DNA of 64,000 nt from Cavia porcellus (GCF_034190915.1 NW_026947485.1:52329337-52393336); one strand, 5' to 3'; shown: positions 46,797 to 57,984, numbered from the stretch's first letter. The notes: generated by a model not told the origin, from the letters alone. Made by a program: numbers and translations.

Positions 46797-47929
46797 TCAT
46801 TGTGGCCTCTCTGCCACTGTTTCTAAAGTCTTGGTATTTTCCTTTTTTAGGATATCCTGCAGTATTCTCTGTAGAGCTGAATTGGTGGTTGCAGATTCCC
46901 CTAGTTTCTCTTTATCCTGGAAGCACCTTGTTTTTCCATCAATTTCTAGGGACAGTTGTGCAGGATATATCAATCTTGGCTGGAGGTTGTTATCTTTCAA
47001 AGCTTGGATTATTTCTCCCCACACTCTTCGTGATTTGATGGTTTGTGCCGAGAAGTCTGCTGTAATTCTGATGGGTATTCCCTTGTAACTGACCTCTTTC
47101 TTGTCTCTGACGGCTTTTAGTATTCTGTTCTTATATTGGATTTCTGGAATTTTGATTGTTATATGCCTGGGTGTGGCTTTGTTTTGGTTGTAGATGGCTG
47201 GCTGTATGCCTCATACATCTGAGTATCTTTACCTTTTGCTAAATTAGGGAAATTCTCTTGGATTATTTTTGTGAATAGCTTTTGTAGTCCACTTGTTTGC
47301 ATCCCTACTTCTTCTTTTATGTTCTTGATTCTTAAGTTATAGATCCTCTTATCATCTTCTAACCTTTGTATTATTGCTGTTTGTTTCCTTGTTATATTTA
47401 AGAAGTTTTTCACTTCATGCTCCCACATTACAAATCTGTCCTCCAGTTCAGATAATCTATCCTTAGTTTCTTTCAAGCTGTTATGCCAGCTTTCGATAGA
47501 GTTTTTAGTTTCCTGGCAATCTCTTTGAACCTGCTTCATGTATTCTATGTTTTCTCTATTTTCTCCATCAAACAATTCTCTCCTTTTTTTCTGTTCTTTC
47601 GTTCCACCATCTGTTTTTTCTTGGGCAGTGCTTAGCATTTATCTAACTATTCTACTTATATCTTGCTTTATTTCATTAAATTCTTCATTTTTAAACTCGT
47701 CTATGAGGCTCTGGAGATATCGCTTTATGTCTATTGGTGCCGTGTCTGATATTGCATGTTTTCTGTCTTCCTTTGCACTTCTCTTTCCTGGATCAGTGTT
47801 CTCAGGATTGGGGACTGAGAACCCTTTCTTGTTGCTTCCTCTTCCCATACTTTTTGTTCCTTCCATAGAAGTGAATGTAGGAGGCCCAATTTTTTTCTCT
47901 TTGTTGCTTACAGTTTGTTTGAATTGCAC
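46797..47929 (-). pseudogene. L1 ORF1p-like pseudogene (copy B)
   Basis: From ATG at 47929 the minus strand reads a basic N-terminus, a long coiled coil with repeated KET/ELEDR heptads (about 47400-47620), an RRM with the segment YNLRIKNIKEE, then IIQENFPNLAK, a signature of L1 ORF1p, and the C-terminal domain ending in a TGA at 46797-46799. One stop (TAA, 47639-47641) is in frame, and one frameshift falls near 47160, just before the conserved HITIKIPEIQ region. Apart from these two lesions the frame is largely open over about 370 codons, near the family size (about 340-360). Inactive as it stands. Confidence 0.9.
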
Positions 47930-48585
47930 TGGCTAGGTGTTCCCGCCCACTGCAGTGTACTAGGGAGACACAGACCTCGGCAGCCTCTGCTGGGCCCACC
48001 CCTCCAGGTCAACCTACTGAAGGCTTCACCGCTAGGGCACACTCAGGTGCTGGGACCTGGTTTGGGCTAGCCTATTGGGTCTTAGTCAGCAGCATCACAC
48101 AGGCCAGGCAGTCCCCACCAATCCCGCTTGAGAGGGGAATATGCGGCTAATGTCACTGCAGCGTCCTGTTCGGGCAAGTCTGCCCAGTCCCAGTATGTCC
48201 TTTGCTGGTGCCTCCTACTCTATGAAAGGGTCCCCGTTCCATTCACTCACCGCAAGTCGATGTAGGGCACCTTGCTAGTCCCACTCTCAACTTGGTTCGC
48301 AGATTCCTGCTCTCAGCATTCACGAGTCTCTCTCCCTACCCTTCAGATTTGGATGAAGCAGCACAGCAGGAAATTCAAATCGCGACTTCTAGTGGCTCAG
48401 GTTCTAGCTTCCCGTGCCGAGATTTTTATCTGTTCCTGTTATAGCACCAGGACTGGATTTCCAGTTGGTTTCTCTTAGCTTAGTTCATTCCTGGGTTGGC
48501 AGGGTGTATCTCCCCTTGCTTAGGACTCCTCATACCATACCATTCCTGGATTTTAAGCAGGGTGTCTCAGAGAGCCTCCGTAGCT
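47930..48585 (-). promoter_or_regulatory. Putative 5' UTR of L1 copy B
   Basis: GC-rich DNA directly upstream of ORF1 in the element's direction, with several CpG, ending at about 48585 where the SINE begins. By analogy with L1 this would hold the internal promoter. The copy A 5' region is shorter and not obviously alignable by eye. Confidence 0.5.
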
Positions 48586-48596
48586 GCTGCAATCTA

Positions 48597-48690
48597 TCCA
48601 CCATGCCTGTAATCCCAGCACTCAAGAGGCTGAATCAGGAAAAAACTAAATTCAAGGCCAGCCTAGGTTACTCAGTGAGATCCTGCACGC
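48597..48690 (+). mobile_element. B1-like SINE fragment
   Basis: 'CATGCCTGTAATCCCAGCAC', 'TCAAGAGGCTGAATCAGG', 'AATTCAAGGCCAGCCTAGG' and 'TACTCAGTGAGATCCTG' are the 7SL-type body. The first 20 or so bases are missing. It abuts the 5' end of the L1 copy B. Confidence 0.9.
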
Positions 48691-48783
48691 CCAGCTGGTT
48701 CAGCTGCTGCAGGTCACTGGCCACAGCCTCGGGCACCGGGTCCTACAAGCAGTGCAGACGGTCCATGGTGCCCCGCCTACCAT
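48691..48783. other. Short unidentified GC-rich segment next to SINE
   Basis: About 90 bp of high GC content beside the B1-like SINE, unlike the AT-rich DNA further right. On the minus strand it starts GGTAGGCGGGGCACCATGG and reads without a stop for 22 codons after one stop. It might be part of a composite SINE, the start of the L1 5' UTR, or an exon-derived retrocopy. I cannot identify it. Confidence 0.35.
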
Positions 48784-48789
48784 TTTTGT

Positions 48790-49070
48790 TTGTATGTTGA
48801 AAATGGGACAAAAATAGATCAGTTATTCTGGAAAATTAAATACTGAAATATATTTACTGGTATGAGAAAAATATTATTTTAAAACTTATAAGAAAAATCC
48901 CACAATACATACTTCCCACACCTACTGGAGAAATTAGTTCTGAGAGGGAATAAGTAGACTGAATTCTTGTTTTTAAACTAAGCTCAGAGAAAAAGCCTAA
49001 AATATCCCAGAGAGAAGACAAATAGACACATGAGACTATAACCCTGCAGCATATGAGCTTTGTTATGAGT
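48790..49070. other. Anonymous non-coding sequence
   Basis: Nothing recognised. Confidence 0.4.
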
Positions 49071-49071
49071 T

Positions 49072-49450
49072 AGATCTTAAGTGTCCCTGTGGAATCTCAT
49101 GTGTTTGGAAGGTGACTGAATCATGAGAATGTTTGTGCTTATCAATGGACTCACCCACTGATGAGTTCAGAAGCTAAATGTGCTCTTAGAAGGTAGGGGC
49201 TGATTGGAGGTAGGTAGGTCACTGGGGGACATGTGGTAAACTGGTATGTTCTTGCCCCTGGCTTCTCTCTCTCTGATTCCTGACTGCCAAGGCTTGGACA
49301 GCTTCTCTCTACCGTGATTTTCTGATATATTGTTTCTGCTCTGGAGCCCACTAACCACAGAAAGAATCCTCTGAAAAATGTGAGCCAGAATAAACCTCTT
49401 CTCTTTTCAGTGTATGTTTGGTATTATGTGTCAACAATGAGAAAGTGCCT
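49072..49450 (+). mobile_element. MaLR-type LTR remnant
   Basis: 'CATGTGTTTGGAAGGTGACT' with 'GAATCATGAGAATG', 'TATCAATGGACTCACCCACT', 'GAAGGTAGGGGCTGATTGGA', 'TTGCCCCTGGCTTCTCTCTC' and 'TGAGCCAGAATAAACCTCTT' occur in the canonical order of a MaLR LTR, ending in 'GTTTGGTATTATGTGTCAAC' near 49432. Same type as 52.2 kb. Confidence 0.8.
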
Positions 49451-50119
49451 AGAACAAGCATTTAAAATTTCTAACAAATTTACTTGTGAGATGCATGCAA
49501 AAAGAATGGCAACTACTAAAAGTTGCATACATGAAAATTGGTAGATAGGAACAAACAAATGGAAAATGTGGTATATTCTGGAAAGAACCAAAGGTCAGAA
49601 GATAAATCTCCATGAAGATTTTCTTTCCTATAGGAGATTATAAGAAAATATATTTAATGAAACAAGAGCATTACGAAAAAAATACAATAAAACAACAAAA
49701 TTGAATAGAAGCTAAATAACAAAACAACATGAGAGGCAAAGGCCACCTTCATAGAACTATTGTTAGAGTGTATACACTATAAAAGACACAATAAAACCAA
49801 CAAACTGTTAGGGAAAGGATATAATTTTGATGACTGTACAAGAGAAAAGGTATTGCGATTGATTAAGAAGAATAATAGAGACAACTGGTAAAAAAAATGA
49901 TCCAGCAAAAGAATATGAATGTACCTAAATTAGGGTACTTAACTAACAAAACAGAAGAAGGGTTTCAAAGTATAATCAAGCAACACAAAAAGGAACTGAA
50001 TTGTAGATCTAAAAGATCTAGGATAGTTTAGGAAAAAATTTGTTGCAGCAGCCTATGCTAAAACAACTGATAAAATTTTAAACTTTGGTAGGCAAAAAAA
50101 GCTTCAATCAGAAAACAAA

Positions 50120-50120
<1 letters not shown>
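49451..50120. other. Anonymous A-rich sequence
   Basis: A-rich with few landmarks; could be a decayed L1 but no match I would defend. Confidence 0.4.

Positions 50121-50158
<38 letters not shown>
50121..50158. repeat. (TG)n microsatellite
   Basis: About 19 TG dinucleotides. Confidence 0.97.
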
Positions 50159-50159
<1 letters not shown>

Positions 50160-50160
<1 letters not shown>

Positions 50161-50781
50161 CACGCATGCACATTTATATGTGTATAATTAAAAATAAGTA
50201 AAATACCAGACAGGTTCTACGTTTCTAATAAAGTCATCCAATGCCAGAAGACTCTGCAAAAAAAGAAAGCAAACATTAGTGACATTCAAAGGGAAAGAAC
50301 AACACTAAGCATTACTATATTTGGCCAATTTGTTTAGCAAATATGAAGACAACAAAAACACAGTTTATAAATGAGAGACAGCAGAGATCAAAAACTATAT
50401 ACATCAAAAACCTTACCTGTAAAGAGGAAGTACTTGATGTTTAAAATTGAGTAATGATACTCGATTGGAGAGGCTGCTATGAAAAGTCAGAGACGTCTCA
50501 AAAGCCAGTGGTGATGTGATAACAACCATAAAGCAGTGAGGTAAAGAATGATGGATCAAAAATATGATGTACTCATCCAACATTAATGACAATAGAAAGA
50601 TAGTGGCGAAACATACCAGGTATGTTAAGCACAAAAATGATTCGGTGGAATCCTGTTACAAGTGACAAATTTATTTTATAAGTTTAGAACCAGAAAATGA
50701 TAAAAAAGAACTGACAGTAACTCTGAAGTTGCTAAACAAAAAACAAAGAGGGGGAAACACAGAAATCAGAGAAAATTCACT
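50160..50781. other. Anonymous non-coding sequence
   Basis: Nothing recognised. Ends at the target-site duplication of the solo LTR. Confidence 0.4.
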
Positions 50782-50787
50782 TATTTG
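50782..50787. repeat. Target-site duplication of solo LTR (left)
   Basis: TATTTG, identical to 51215-51220. A 6-bp duplication is expected for betaretrovirus-like ERVK integrase. Confidence 0.9.
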
Positions 50788-50852
50788 TGTCGGTGTCGCT
50801 CCCGGCCGGCAGGAAGAACACGCGACAGATTCTGACGGTGTGCAATCTTGCC

Positions 50853-50858
50853 TTTATT
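50853..50858 (-). promoter_or_regulatory. AATAAA polyadenylation signal in solo LTR
   Basis: AATAAA on the minus strand (TTTATT on plus), about 105 nt downstream of the TATA-like box in LTR sense. This places the R/U5 boundary about 20 nt further, near 50835. Confidence 0.8.
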
Positions 50859-50962
50859 TGTCTCCGCGTGGGCCCCGCGAGGCCTCTGCTCTGCCACCAG
50901 CCCTTTCTCGCCGGTGGACTTTCTCTATCTCTCTCTCTCCTCTCGCAGGGAGGGTCACATAC

Positions 50963-50974
50963 ATATATATATAT
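50963..50974 (-). promoter_or_regulatory. TATA-like box in solo LTR
   Basis: ATATATATATAT, with the CCAAT-type motifs 15-75 bp upstream in LTR sense. It fits a U3 promoter position about 240 bp into the LTR. It is a longer AT-alternating tract than a standard TATA box. Confidence 0.6.
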
Positions 50975-50985
50975 GGACTCATCAT

Positions 50986-51051
50986 CCAATAGGGCAACAG
51001 CAAGCAATGCAAGCTGATTGGTCATCGTCATTGGTTGCTAGGTAGACCAAT
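50986..51051 (-). promoter_or_regulatory. Cluster of CCAAT-type motifs in U3
   Basis: CCAAT at 50986-50990 and 51047-51051, and the reverse form ATTGG at 51017-51021 and 51030-51034, all within 70 bp upstream of the TATA-like box in LTR sense. Such clusters bind NF-Y in many LTR promoters; binding here is inferred. Confidence 0.55.
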
Positions 51052-51214
51052 CTATTGCGCGGGCTGTTTAAGTCGCCAGGGCAATCAGGGGGCAGGAAGC
51101 AGGCGCCAACTTGGCTCACTCAATGGGAGGGGTAATCTAGCTCGGGCTTTGCTCTTTTCTACAGGCCTCACGTCCGCCAAGTAAGGTGACCGGGCTCGGC
51201 CGCGGCTCCCAACA

Positions 51215-51220
51215 TATTTG
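51215..51220. repeat. Target-site duplication of solo LTR (right)
   Basis: TATTTG, identical to 50782-50787. Confidence 0.9.
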
Positions 51221-52195
51221 GATAATGTATTTATAGCAATATGAGTTACAAAATGTGGAAAAAAATGATGATGCTCTGGATCATAGCTACCATGCTGGGC
51301 TGCCTCAACACCTGACTTTAATTTATGAACCAGGAATTTTTAACTCACTACTCCTCCAATATTTTCCTATGTAGAGTCACCAAGATTGTATAGTTCAAAG
51401 TAATTCAAAGTTCCTCAACAATTTCAATCAAGAAAGGAAATGTGCAAATGCTTTTTGAGTGGTTAGTTCTCATCTTCCAGCAGAATTCACTCCATAAGCA
51501 GAATTCACTCCATAAGAGAAACTTAATTATAGCTTCAAATTTCATTTTATATTGATATTTTCATTGCCCCACACACACACCCCATTTCTGTCTCTCTCAT
51601 CCAGGATAAGATCATTTTAACCAGTAAATCGTACTTTGCAGCATGACTAAAATTCCTTGCCATTTCTGTGCCAAATCAGGTTCATAATAACTCCTCAAAT
51701 CATTGCACTATCTACCCTTTTGACTTGAAATATTATTGATTTCACTCTCAGAAGTAAGTCGATTTAAATGATCAAGTTAACGGTTTCACTATAATTAAGA
51801 GGACAAAACTGCTTCCAGTGATACCAAAACTGCTATCACTCCCTATTACCTTCAGGATTCATCTCAACTATTCATCCCTGATAGCTTTAGCAGACCCAGC
51901 GAACTAATTGCCCAGTTTTCGAGGCTTCTATAGCCTAGAAATTTTAAAGTACTCCCAACATTATACTGAAAACACTTATGTACTTTCCCCAATAAAACTA
52001 ACATATTAGGATGTCACATGTAGGCAGAGGAAAGACTGTGAACAATAACATGTATGTCTCATGAGGACAGCTAAGTGTCTTCTGTCATCATCCAGATGAG
52101 TGTCCAAAAAGATAGGTTGAATTCCCTTTCTGGATCATGTCATATTTGAATGTGACCAGTGTGAAATATGATGAATATCATAGTGATAATAGAGG
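51221..52195. other. Anonymous sequence with an 18-bp tandem duplication
   Basis: CAGAATTCACTCCATAAG occurs twice in tandem at 51481-51516. No other repeat or exon recognised. Confidence 0.5.
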
Positions 52196-52199
52196 TAGG

Positions 52200-52545
52200 G
52201 TCCCTGACTGTTTATAAGTAGATGTCCCTCAAGATACTGGTGAGGTTTGGGGCAAGTGATTGGATTTTAGGGGTTTAAAGCTGGATCGCTGTTAGGAGAG
52301 GTCTGTTGAAAGATTCACTGGGTATGTGACCTGGAAGGGTTTATCTAATTCCCCAAATCTTCCCTTCACTTTTTGTTGCTTCCTGGACACCCGAAAGTGA
52401 GCAATTTCTCCTTTGTCATGCTCCTGTGCTATGTCATACTGCTTTGTAGACAGCCTACCATGGATCATGAGTCACAATCAACCTCTCCTATATGCTTTAG
52501 GTCTCAGTATTTTGTGCCAGTGACAAATCAGTTAAAATTCTGACT
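52200..52545 (+). mobile_element. MaLR-type LTR remnant
   Basis: 'GTGATTGGATTTTAGGGGTT', 'TATGTGACCTGGAAGGGTTT', 'TTGCTTCCTGGACACCCGAA', 'CTCCTTTGTCATGCTCCTG', 'GACAGCCTACCATGGATCAT' and 'GTATTTTGTGCCAGTGACAA' keep the canonical order of a MaLR LTR, 3' end near 52530. Confidence 0.75.
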
Positions 52546-52553
52546 TTAATGAA

Positions 52554-52575
52554 CATGTGTGTGTGTGTGTGTGTT
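52554..52575. repeat. (TG)n microsatellite
   Basis: About 10 TG units next to the LTR 3' end. Confidence 0.9.
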
Positions 52576-53555
52576 ACCTGTGTGTATATACATGTAGCCA
52601 GAATATAGCAATCATCAAATATTATTGAATTAAATTCTTAAAATCAAAAGACAAATACTAATTCTGAGACATTATAATGCTCAATGTTTTGTTTTCTTTC
52701 CTACTATGAAGATAAAGTGATCAATTTGCTGCAGGTCAGCATAGAAAACCACATCAGCTAATAGTTTTCTAACTAAAGACTAAAGGTCAAAGCAAAATGT
52801 TTGGCAGCAGACAGAACATGAAATTGTCAGAACTAAGGCATCTTACTTAAGAATGAGGACAGGGACAGAGTGCAGAAGAAAATGCCAAGTTAATATGCAT
52901 AACTACGTAAGTAATGGGGAGGGTGGCCAGGAAAACTTGTGTGGAGAAATAAGTACTAGAAACACCTTATCCTACATATTCTCTAATATAGCTCACCAAC
53001 CACAACAGCAACAAAAGATAAACATGAGAAGAAAACTTAACCAGTAACAAATGGCAAGATGAGAGATTACGCAATGTGATGAAAATCCTCAGTCTCTCTA
53101 AGGAATACATGTTGAGATCATTGGAAAAACCACTAGCTTAATTCACAGAAAGACATAAATCATTTTTTTCTTGCACAAAAATAATGGTATGGAGAAATAA
53201 GACTAAATAAATAAAAGCTAGACAAAACTCCACCTGGAGCTTTGAGATTAAATAGGGCCCATTTTCATTTTTAGAGCTATGTGTCCTTCTGACTGCCACC
53301 AAAACACTTTTGAGGATACCTCATGCTCATAGGGTGGAATTAACACTCCACATCAGTGTTAGTTTCAGAGCTCTCCTTCCCGGGATTCGGAGAGGCAAGC
53401 TACACAATTTGGCGTACTTCATTGTTAGATGAAATATTTTTGGGTCTATCAGTCCATTTTACAAGGAGATGCTCCAGTTATACTTGTTATTTTTATATTC
53501 TGGAAAGTAAAATGTAAGCTGGAAGTTGAACTTTAGTTTTAACATATTCGTATTC
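52576..53555. other. Anonymous non-coding sequence
   Basis: Nothing recognised. A CGGGATTCGG segment near 53381 stands out slightly but is too short to interpret. Confidence 0.4.
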
Positions 53556-53559
53556 CTTA

Positions 53560-54330
53560 AAAATAATCCATATCCAATAGAAAAAGTATGCCAAACAGAA
53601 ATACAGAAAATTAAATATTTATTAACCCTATTTACCTTTCATTTGCATTTTGGTATATACTTTTCCAAATTTTAATGACATACATTTTTAAAACATTGTT
53701 ATTTCCAAGAGATATTTTTCTCTATCAACAATTTAAGCTGCAGTCCTTACTCTTGGATATTAGGCTGCTGTAAATTTGCCAATAATGTCACCAACTCTAT
53801 AACATGTATCTTTATCCTTATAATTATCTGTGCAATCTGAATTATTTCAGAAACAACTTTATAAGACTATATATGTTTTCTATACTTGATCCAGTTTTTA
53901 CAGTTTCCTTTTTAAAAAGTCATATGGTTTTATTTCCCACACTTGGAAGGAGAGCTTATGCTTCATATCCAACCAATTTCCAAGAATATGTTTTTTAATT
54001 CTGCACCAATATACATATGGTTTGTGCAATTTAAATCCGATTTACTTTAGCAATTGATTTTGCTTTAATAATCGGTATTATTGATTTTAAATTTTAAGTA
54101 TATGCTCTTAATCTATTTTCTGTAGTAGTGTTTGTTATTTTATTGTTTGTCAGGAATATTAGCCCTTTGTTATATATACTTTTTCCTCAATCTTATTAAA
54201 CTTCTAAATAATGAAACTTGAATTTTAGAAGCTGGCATTTGCTTTATTTACCCAGTTTTACATAATAATATTTTTCAAATATTTTTCTGTTTTAATGATT
54301 TTAAATACAAAAATTGGTGATATTCTCACT
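53560..54330 (-). mobile_element. Probable very old L1 remnant, antisense
   Basis: Reverse-strand L1-like wording such as 'ACTCTTGGATATTAGGCTGC' (cf. 'CTTGGATATTTAGGTTGTTTCC'), 'GCTCTTAATCTATTTTCTGT' and 'GTTTGTCAGGAATATTAGCC' appears in the order of an antisense L1 3' half. T-rich and heavily diverged; moderate certainty. Confidence 0.45.
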
Positions 54331-55905
54331 ATAATGTCATTTAAGTTTTCTCATTATTTCCTTTTACAAGTAGAAACAAACAGAAAAGATAGGAATTGGA
54401 AATAAGCCATCAGGTAGTTACTGAACCTAAGACTGAACTTTCCAAGAGAGGTGAGATCACAGATAATAAGGCTGAGTAGCACAAGCCTGAGCCCTAAAGG
54501 ACACAAAGAAGGCGGAGAAGTCCAAGAAACAGAGTTGGGTACAGGAGTGAGTTATTGAGGGCGGAGACTCCCAGCTTCTTTGTTCCTCCCACTTTCCAGG
54601 CTCACTCTGTCAGTGACTCCCCAGGTCCCAACTCAGCGGGAAGGTGGCTGACACAGGAAGTTGTGAAGTTAGACTTCAAAGTTATTAACAAGGAGAGAAT
54701 GTTAAAGCTACAAATGAAATAACAACACACATACACAGACAAACATATACTGACTTAATATAGTCATAATGTACTCATAATATAATAAATTCATAATGTT
54801 CTAAGTCCTTACATATTGCTGTATTACTGGATCTTTCTTTTCCAGTAACATTTTTTGCATTCTAATGCAATAATGTTTAGTTGTTCTTTTAATTTTTACA
54901 AAGTGTATATTGAAGTTTTCTCTCATTTTATTGATTTTCCAATATATTCTTGGAAATTTTTCCCCACAAACTCTTTTAACAAAATCTAGAATTGCCTTTT
55001 TCCAAAGCTATAAAACAATTATAGTTAAGGGCAAAGCTTACATTCTAAAGAATAAAAACTAATATTCTAAAGAATAAAACTTATGTTCCAAACAATAAAA
55101 ACTAATTTAGAGGAAAAAATCATAGGTGGGAGCAGACGATCATTCTGATGTTCATAAAGATGATCATTCTGATCACTTATAAATTTAATGTTACTTCAAC
55201 AAAAATATAAAAATATCATCTTCAAAGGTATTTATTAAATGATTCCAAATTTTATAGAGAGAAGATAAAGAAATTTTGAAAGAAAAACTTCAGGCATTCA
55301 TTACCGAATATAGAAATATGTCATAGAAAAACAATTTCCACCATGCATATCTTACAAATCTTTCACTTGAAAACGGTGTCTGGGTTGTCCCAAGATCAGT
55401 TGTAGTTTCGTGTAGTGTAGGAGAGCGAGTGGCATTCTCTTGATACACACATAGGCCATGTTAATAGGCAGGGCTAGACTGGCTGTCTAAATTACATGTT
55501 CTTTTTCTACCTTTGGGTAGAAGCTCTCAAATTAATGGGAGCAGGAGCACAACTCATGAAATGAAAATAAGAGCCACAGGTAGAGAGGGTAAATAACAGA
55601 TAACTACTAAAACATTGCTTTTGTATACATGTTATCTTTTTCTTTATGAAATTGGTTCTATAATCGTCTACATTATTATTTTCTTTTCGAAGAATAAGTA
55701 CCTCAATTTAGTTGAAAATTTTATCTATCTAAATATAAATTTCTATGTTTATCTTAATAATCTTCACCATCCCTTTTTAGCTTCAAACTTACTGGCATTT
55801 TTCTAATTTCTTGACTGAATCTATTTATATAACAATATTTAAAATACAGTAGAACCAAGTAGGCAATAACATGATGGTAGTTTAGGAATAATCCTAATCT
55901 TAGGA
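54331..55905. other. Anonymous sequence with a GC-richer patch
   Basis: 54470-54660 is GC-richer (GGGCGGAGACTCCCAGC near 54559) and could be an LTR or unique regulatory DNA, but I cannot match it. 55030-55105 contains imperfect repeats of 'CTAAAGAATAAAA'. Otherwise nothing. Confidence 0.4.
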
Positions 55906-55907
55906 TT

Positions 55908-56610
55908 TGTGGGAGACAACTCCTGTGACTCCCTTTGAATCTAAATCAATTGCTGTGACTTTGATTACTTGAAGACTCATTTCCTTATACTGATTTGTGA
56001 AAGGCTGGCTAGGGTATTTCCTTCTTTCTTCAATTGGCTCTGAGCATTGAAAATAAAGCTAGCCGAGGTGCTGATGTGCAAAGTCTCTAGCCATCAGACA
56101 GTCCTGTTTCCTCCTATGGTGCTCTCCACAATAGGATTGAGCTGGCAAGATGTTAGAGCAAACAGCTCTGGGAATGTCAACTGGATATGAGCCTCAAGAT
56201 AAGAATCTATGCCTCTCCAGGGCACAAGAATTTGCATAGCAGCAACTGAAGCGATAGCCCCCAAAACAATTCCACTGTTACATTAATTGGGTTAGGTAAA
56301 TTGATCCTTCTGCATATCTTTATCTCTGCAAATTCTAGCCATTCTTGCACTTGGCCAGCCAGCTCAAGTTACTCAGTAATCCCCAACATCCTCACTATCA
56401 CTCATCCCTGAGCCACCTCCCTTTCTTCACAAGAGAATAAATGCTGGGAGAGGCCTAGGATCAAGGCCTTTGTCTGCATGTCCTCACAAGGATTAGACTT
56501 AGGACCTCTTAGCTGCCCTTAACTTGGAACATACCTTGGTATTTTTACTCTCGCCGTGGGTTGGACTGATGATGCTAGATTGGAGTTAACCTGCTGGGAT
56601 TCCAATAAAG
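55908..56610 (+). mobile_element. Possible LTR, family unknown
   Basis: Starts TGTGGGAGACAACTCC after an AT-rich flank and contains a GAGAATAAATGCTGGGAG polyadenylation-like context at about 56430, then a CTCGCCGTGGGTTGG segment resembling an LTR U5. GC content is raised over its flanks. No clear terminal CA or duplication was found, so the assignment is tentative. Confidence 0.35.
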
Positions 56611-56614
56611 TCTC

Positions 56615-57650
56615 AATGGGATTATAAATATAAGTTTTTGGATTATGAGGAAAACTAGAAAGAGGATTATAATACTTGGATGACTGAACTCAGTATTTGG
56701 GTTTACAATAGGATTCACTCAGTGCTAGATAAGTCTTAGCATTATTTATTTCTGTTCTGCTTCCCCTTGCTGAACAATTTCTAAGTATCCTGTGACTCAG
56801 TGACACCATTGGAGAGATATTTCATCAAATTCAAGTAGAAAGATGTCACTTTCCTATGAAGTATGCAAGTGAAATGAGCATCCTACTGGTGTAATTTTTG
56901 ATCATTTTTATTATTCATGTAGAGAAACATTATTTAATATTCAATTTCCACACTAGAGTTCTGTACTATTGTATCGCTGCTGTATTTGTGATTATACCTC
57001 TTTAATTTATATGTACAATATACTCCCTAGCTGCTCCTTAGAAAATAATAAATAGCTTATAATTCAGTGGGCAACATGGGCAGAATGCAGTACATCTAAG
57101 TAAAACGGTTTATAATTCTTTTATGCAGGCAGTTAATTTAACAAAAAACAATGATATCTTCTGTGTCCAGGACATGAGTTTCATAGAAACAACAGCTTGA
57201 AAGACTTTATAGCCATATGTTTCTCAATGAATCTGACATTATTCTTGTTGAATAGTTTCAAGGATCTTCTCTGAATTATATTGCCAGATATCACTAGGTC
57301 TTGTCGGATTTTTGTGCCCCAGAAACTTGTATCCACACATCTCAATCTTCTGAATAAAATGTCTCATAGCAATGTTTCTCGCTTCATAGTCAAGAAGGGA
57401 AAGACTTGCTCACAGCTGTCTTTGCCTGTGAGCAGATGAGAAGAACCAAGATAAAAGCCTTCACTTCCCAATAGTCTGAGTGCATAACTGAGGTTAATTT
57501 ACAAAACAGTGTGATGGTCAACCCTGATCACGTTCAGCACATTAATCTTATGTCGAAGTGGCAGACTGTGGAAAACCTTGCCTCATTCACCTTATGCAAA
57601 CACTCCAGACAAAACAAACACGAGGCAAAAATTAAAATCATATCAACAGC
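56615..57650. other. Anonymous non-coding sequence
   Basis: Nothing recognised. Confidence 0.4.
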
Positions 57651-57651
57651 C

Positions 57652-57855
57652 CTGTAGAGTGGCTAAGAACAGAGCTGGTAAAAGCTGATTTTCTGGGTTC
57701 AAATCAAGTCTCTGCCATACACAGCTCTGTGATCTTGGGTAATTTCTTCATCTGCTATGCCTTAGTTTCTCCACTTGTAAAATGCAACCAGAGTAATAGG
57801 ACCTGCATCATGTGACTATTAGGTTGAAAGAATTAATATGGCATAGAGTAACAGC
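57652..57855 (+). mobile_element. MIR SINE
   Basis: 'GGCTAAGAACAGAGCTGG', 'TGATTTTCTGGGTTCAAATC', 'TCTGCCATACACAGCTCTGT', 'GATCTTGGGTAATTTCTTCA', 'CCACTTGTAAAATGCAACCA' and 'TAGGTTGAAAGAATTAATAT' follow the MIR consensus almost from end to end. A well-preserved copy of an ancient SINE. Confidence 0.95.
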
Positions 57856-57984
57856 TGTGATTTAGCATCTCTTTTTTTTGTTGCAGTACTTTTCCATTTC
57901 CTCTGCCTTTGATTGATGCCTTGGGTTTTTATGTAGTATTAACACACAGTACCTGGATATTTTAAACAGGAAACCTGGAATTCG

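Larger units (their letters stand above)
46205..48585 (-). mobile_element. L1-derived element, copy B, HAL1-like
   Basis: In element order: GC-rich 5' region (about 47930-48585), ORF1 pseudogene (46797-47929), about 95 bp of spacer, three units of about 145 bp (46250-46700), and a 3' end marked by a T-rich stretch at 46205-46260. ORF2 is absent altogether. ORF1 is the better preserved of the two copies. A B1-like SINE lies beyond the 5' end. Confidence 0.75.
50788..51214 (-). mobile_element. IAP-like ERVK solo LTR
   Basis: On the minus strand it begins TGTTGGGAGCCGCGGCC and ends CGACACCGACA, i.e. TG...CA, as in ERVK/IAP LTRs. It is 427 bp long, GC-rich and unlike its AT-rich flanks. A TATA-rich box, four CCAAT-type motifs and an AATAAA signal are present in LTR order. 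A perfect 6-bp duplication TATTTG flanks it (50782-50787 and 51215-51220), the length typical of ERVK. No internal gag-pol sequence lies between, so it is a solo LTR left by LTR-LTR recombination. Confidence 0.95.
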
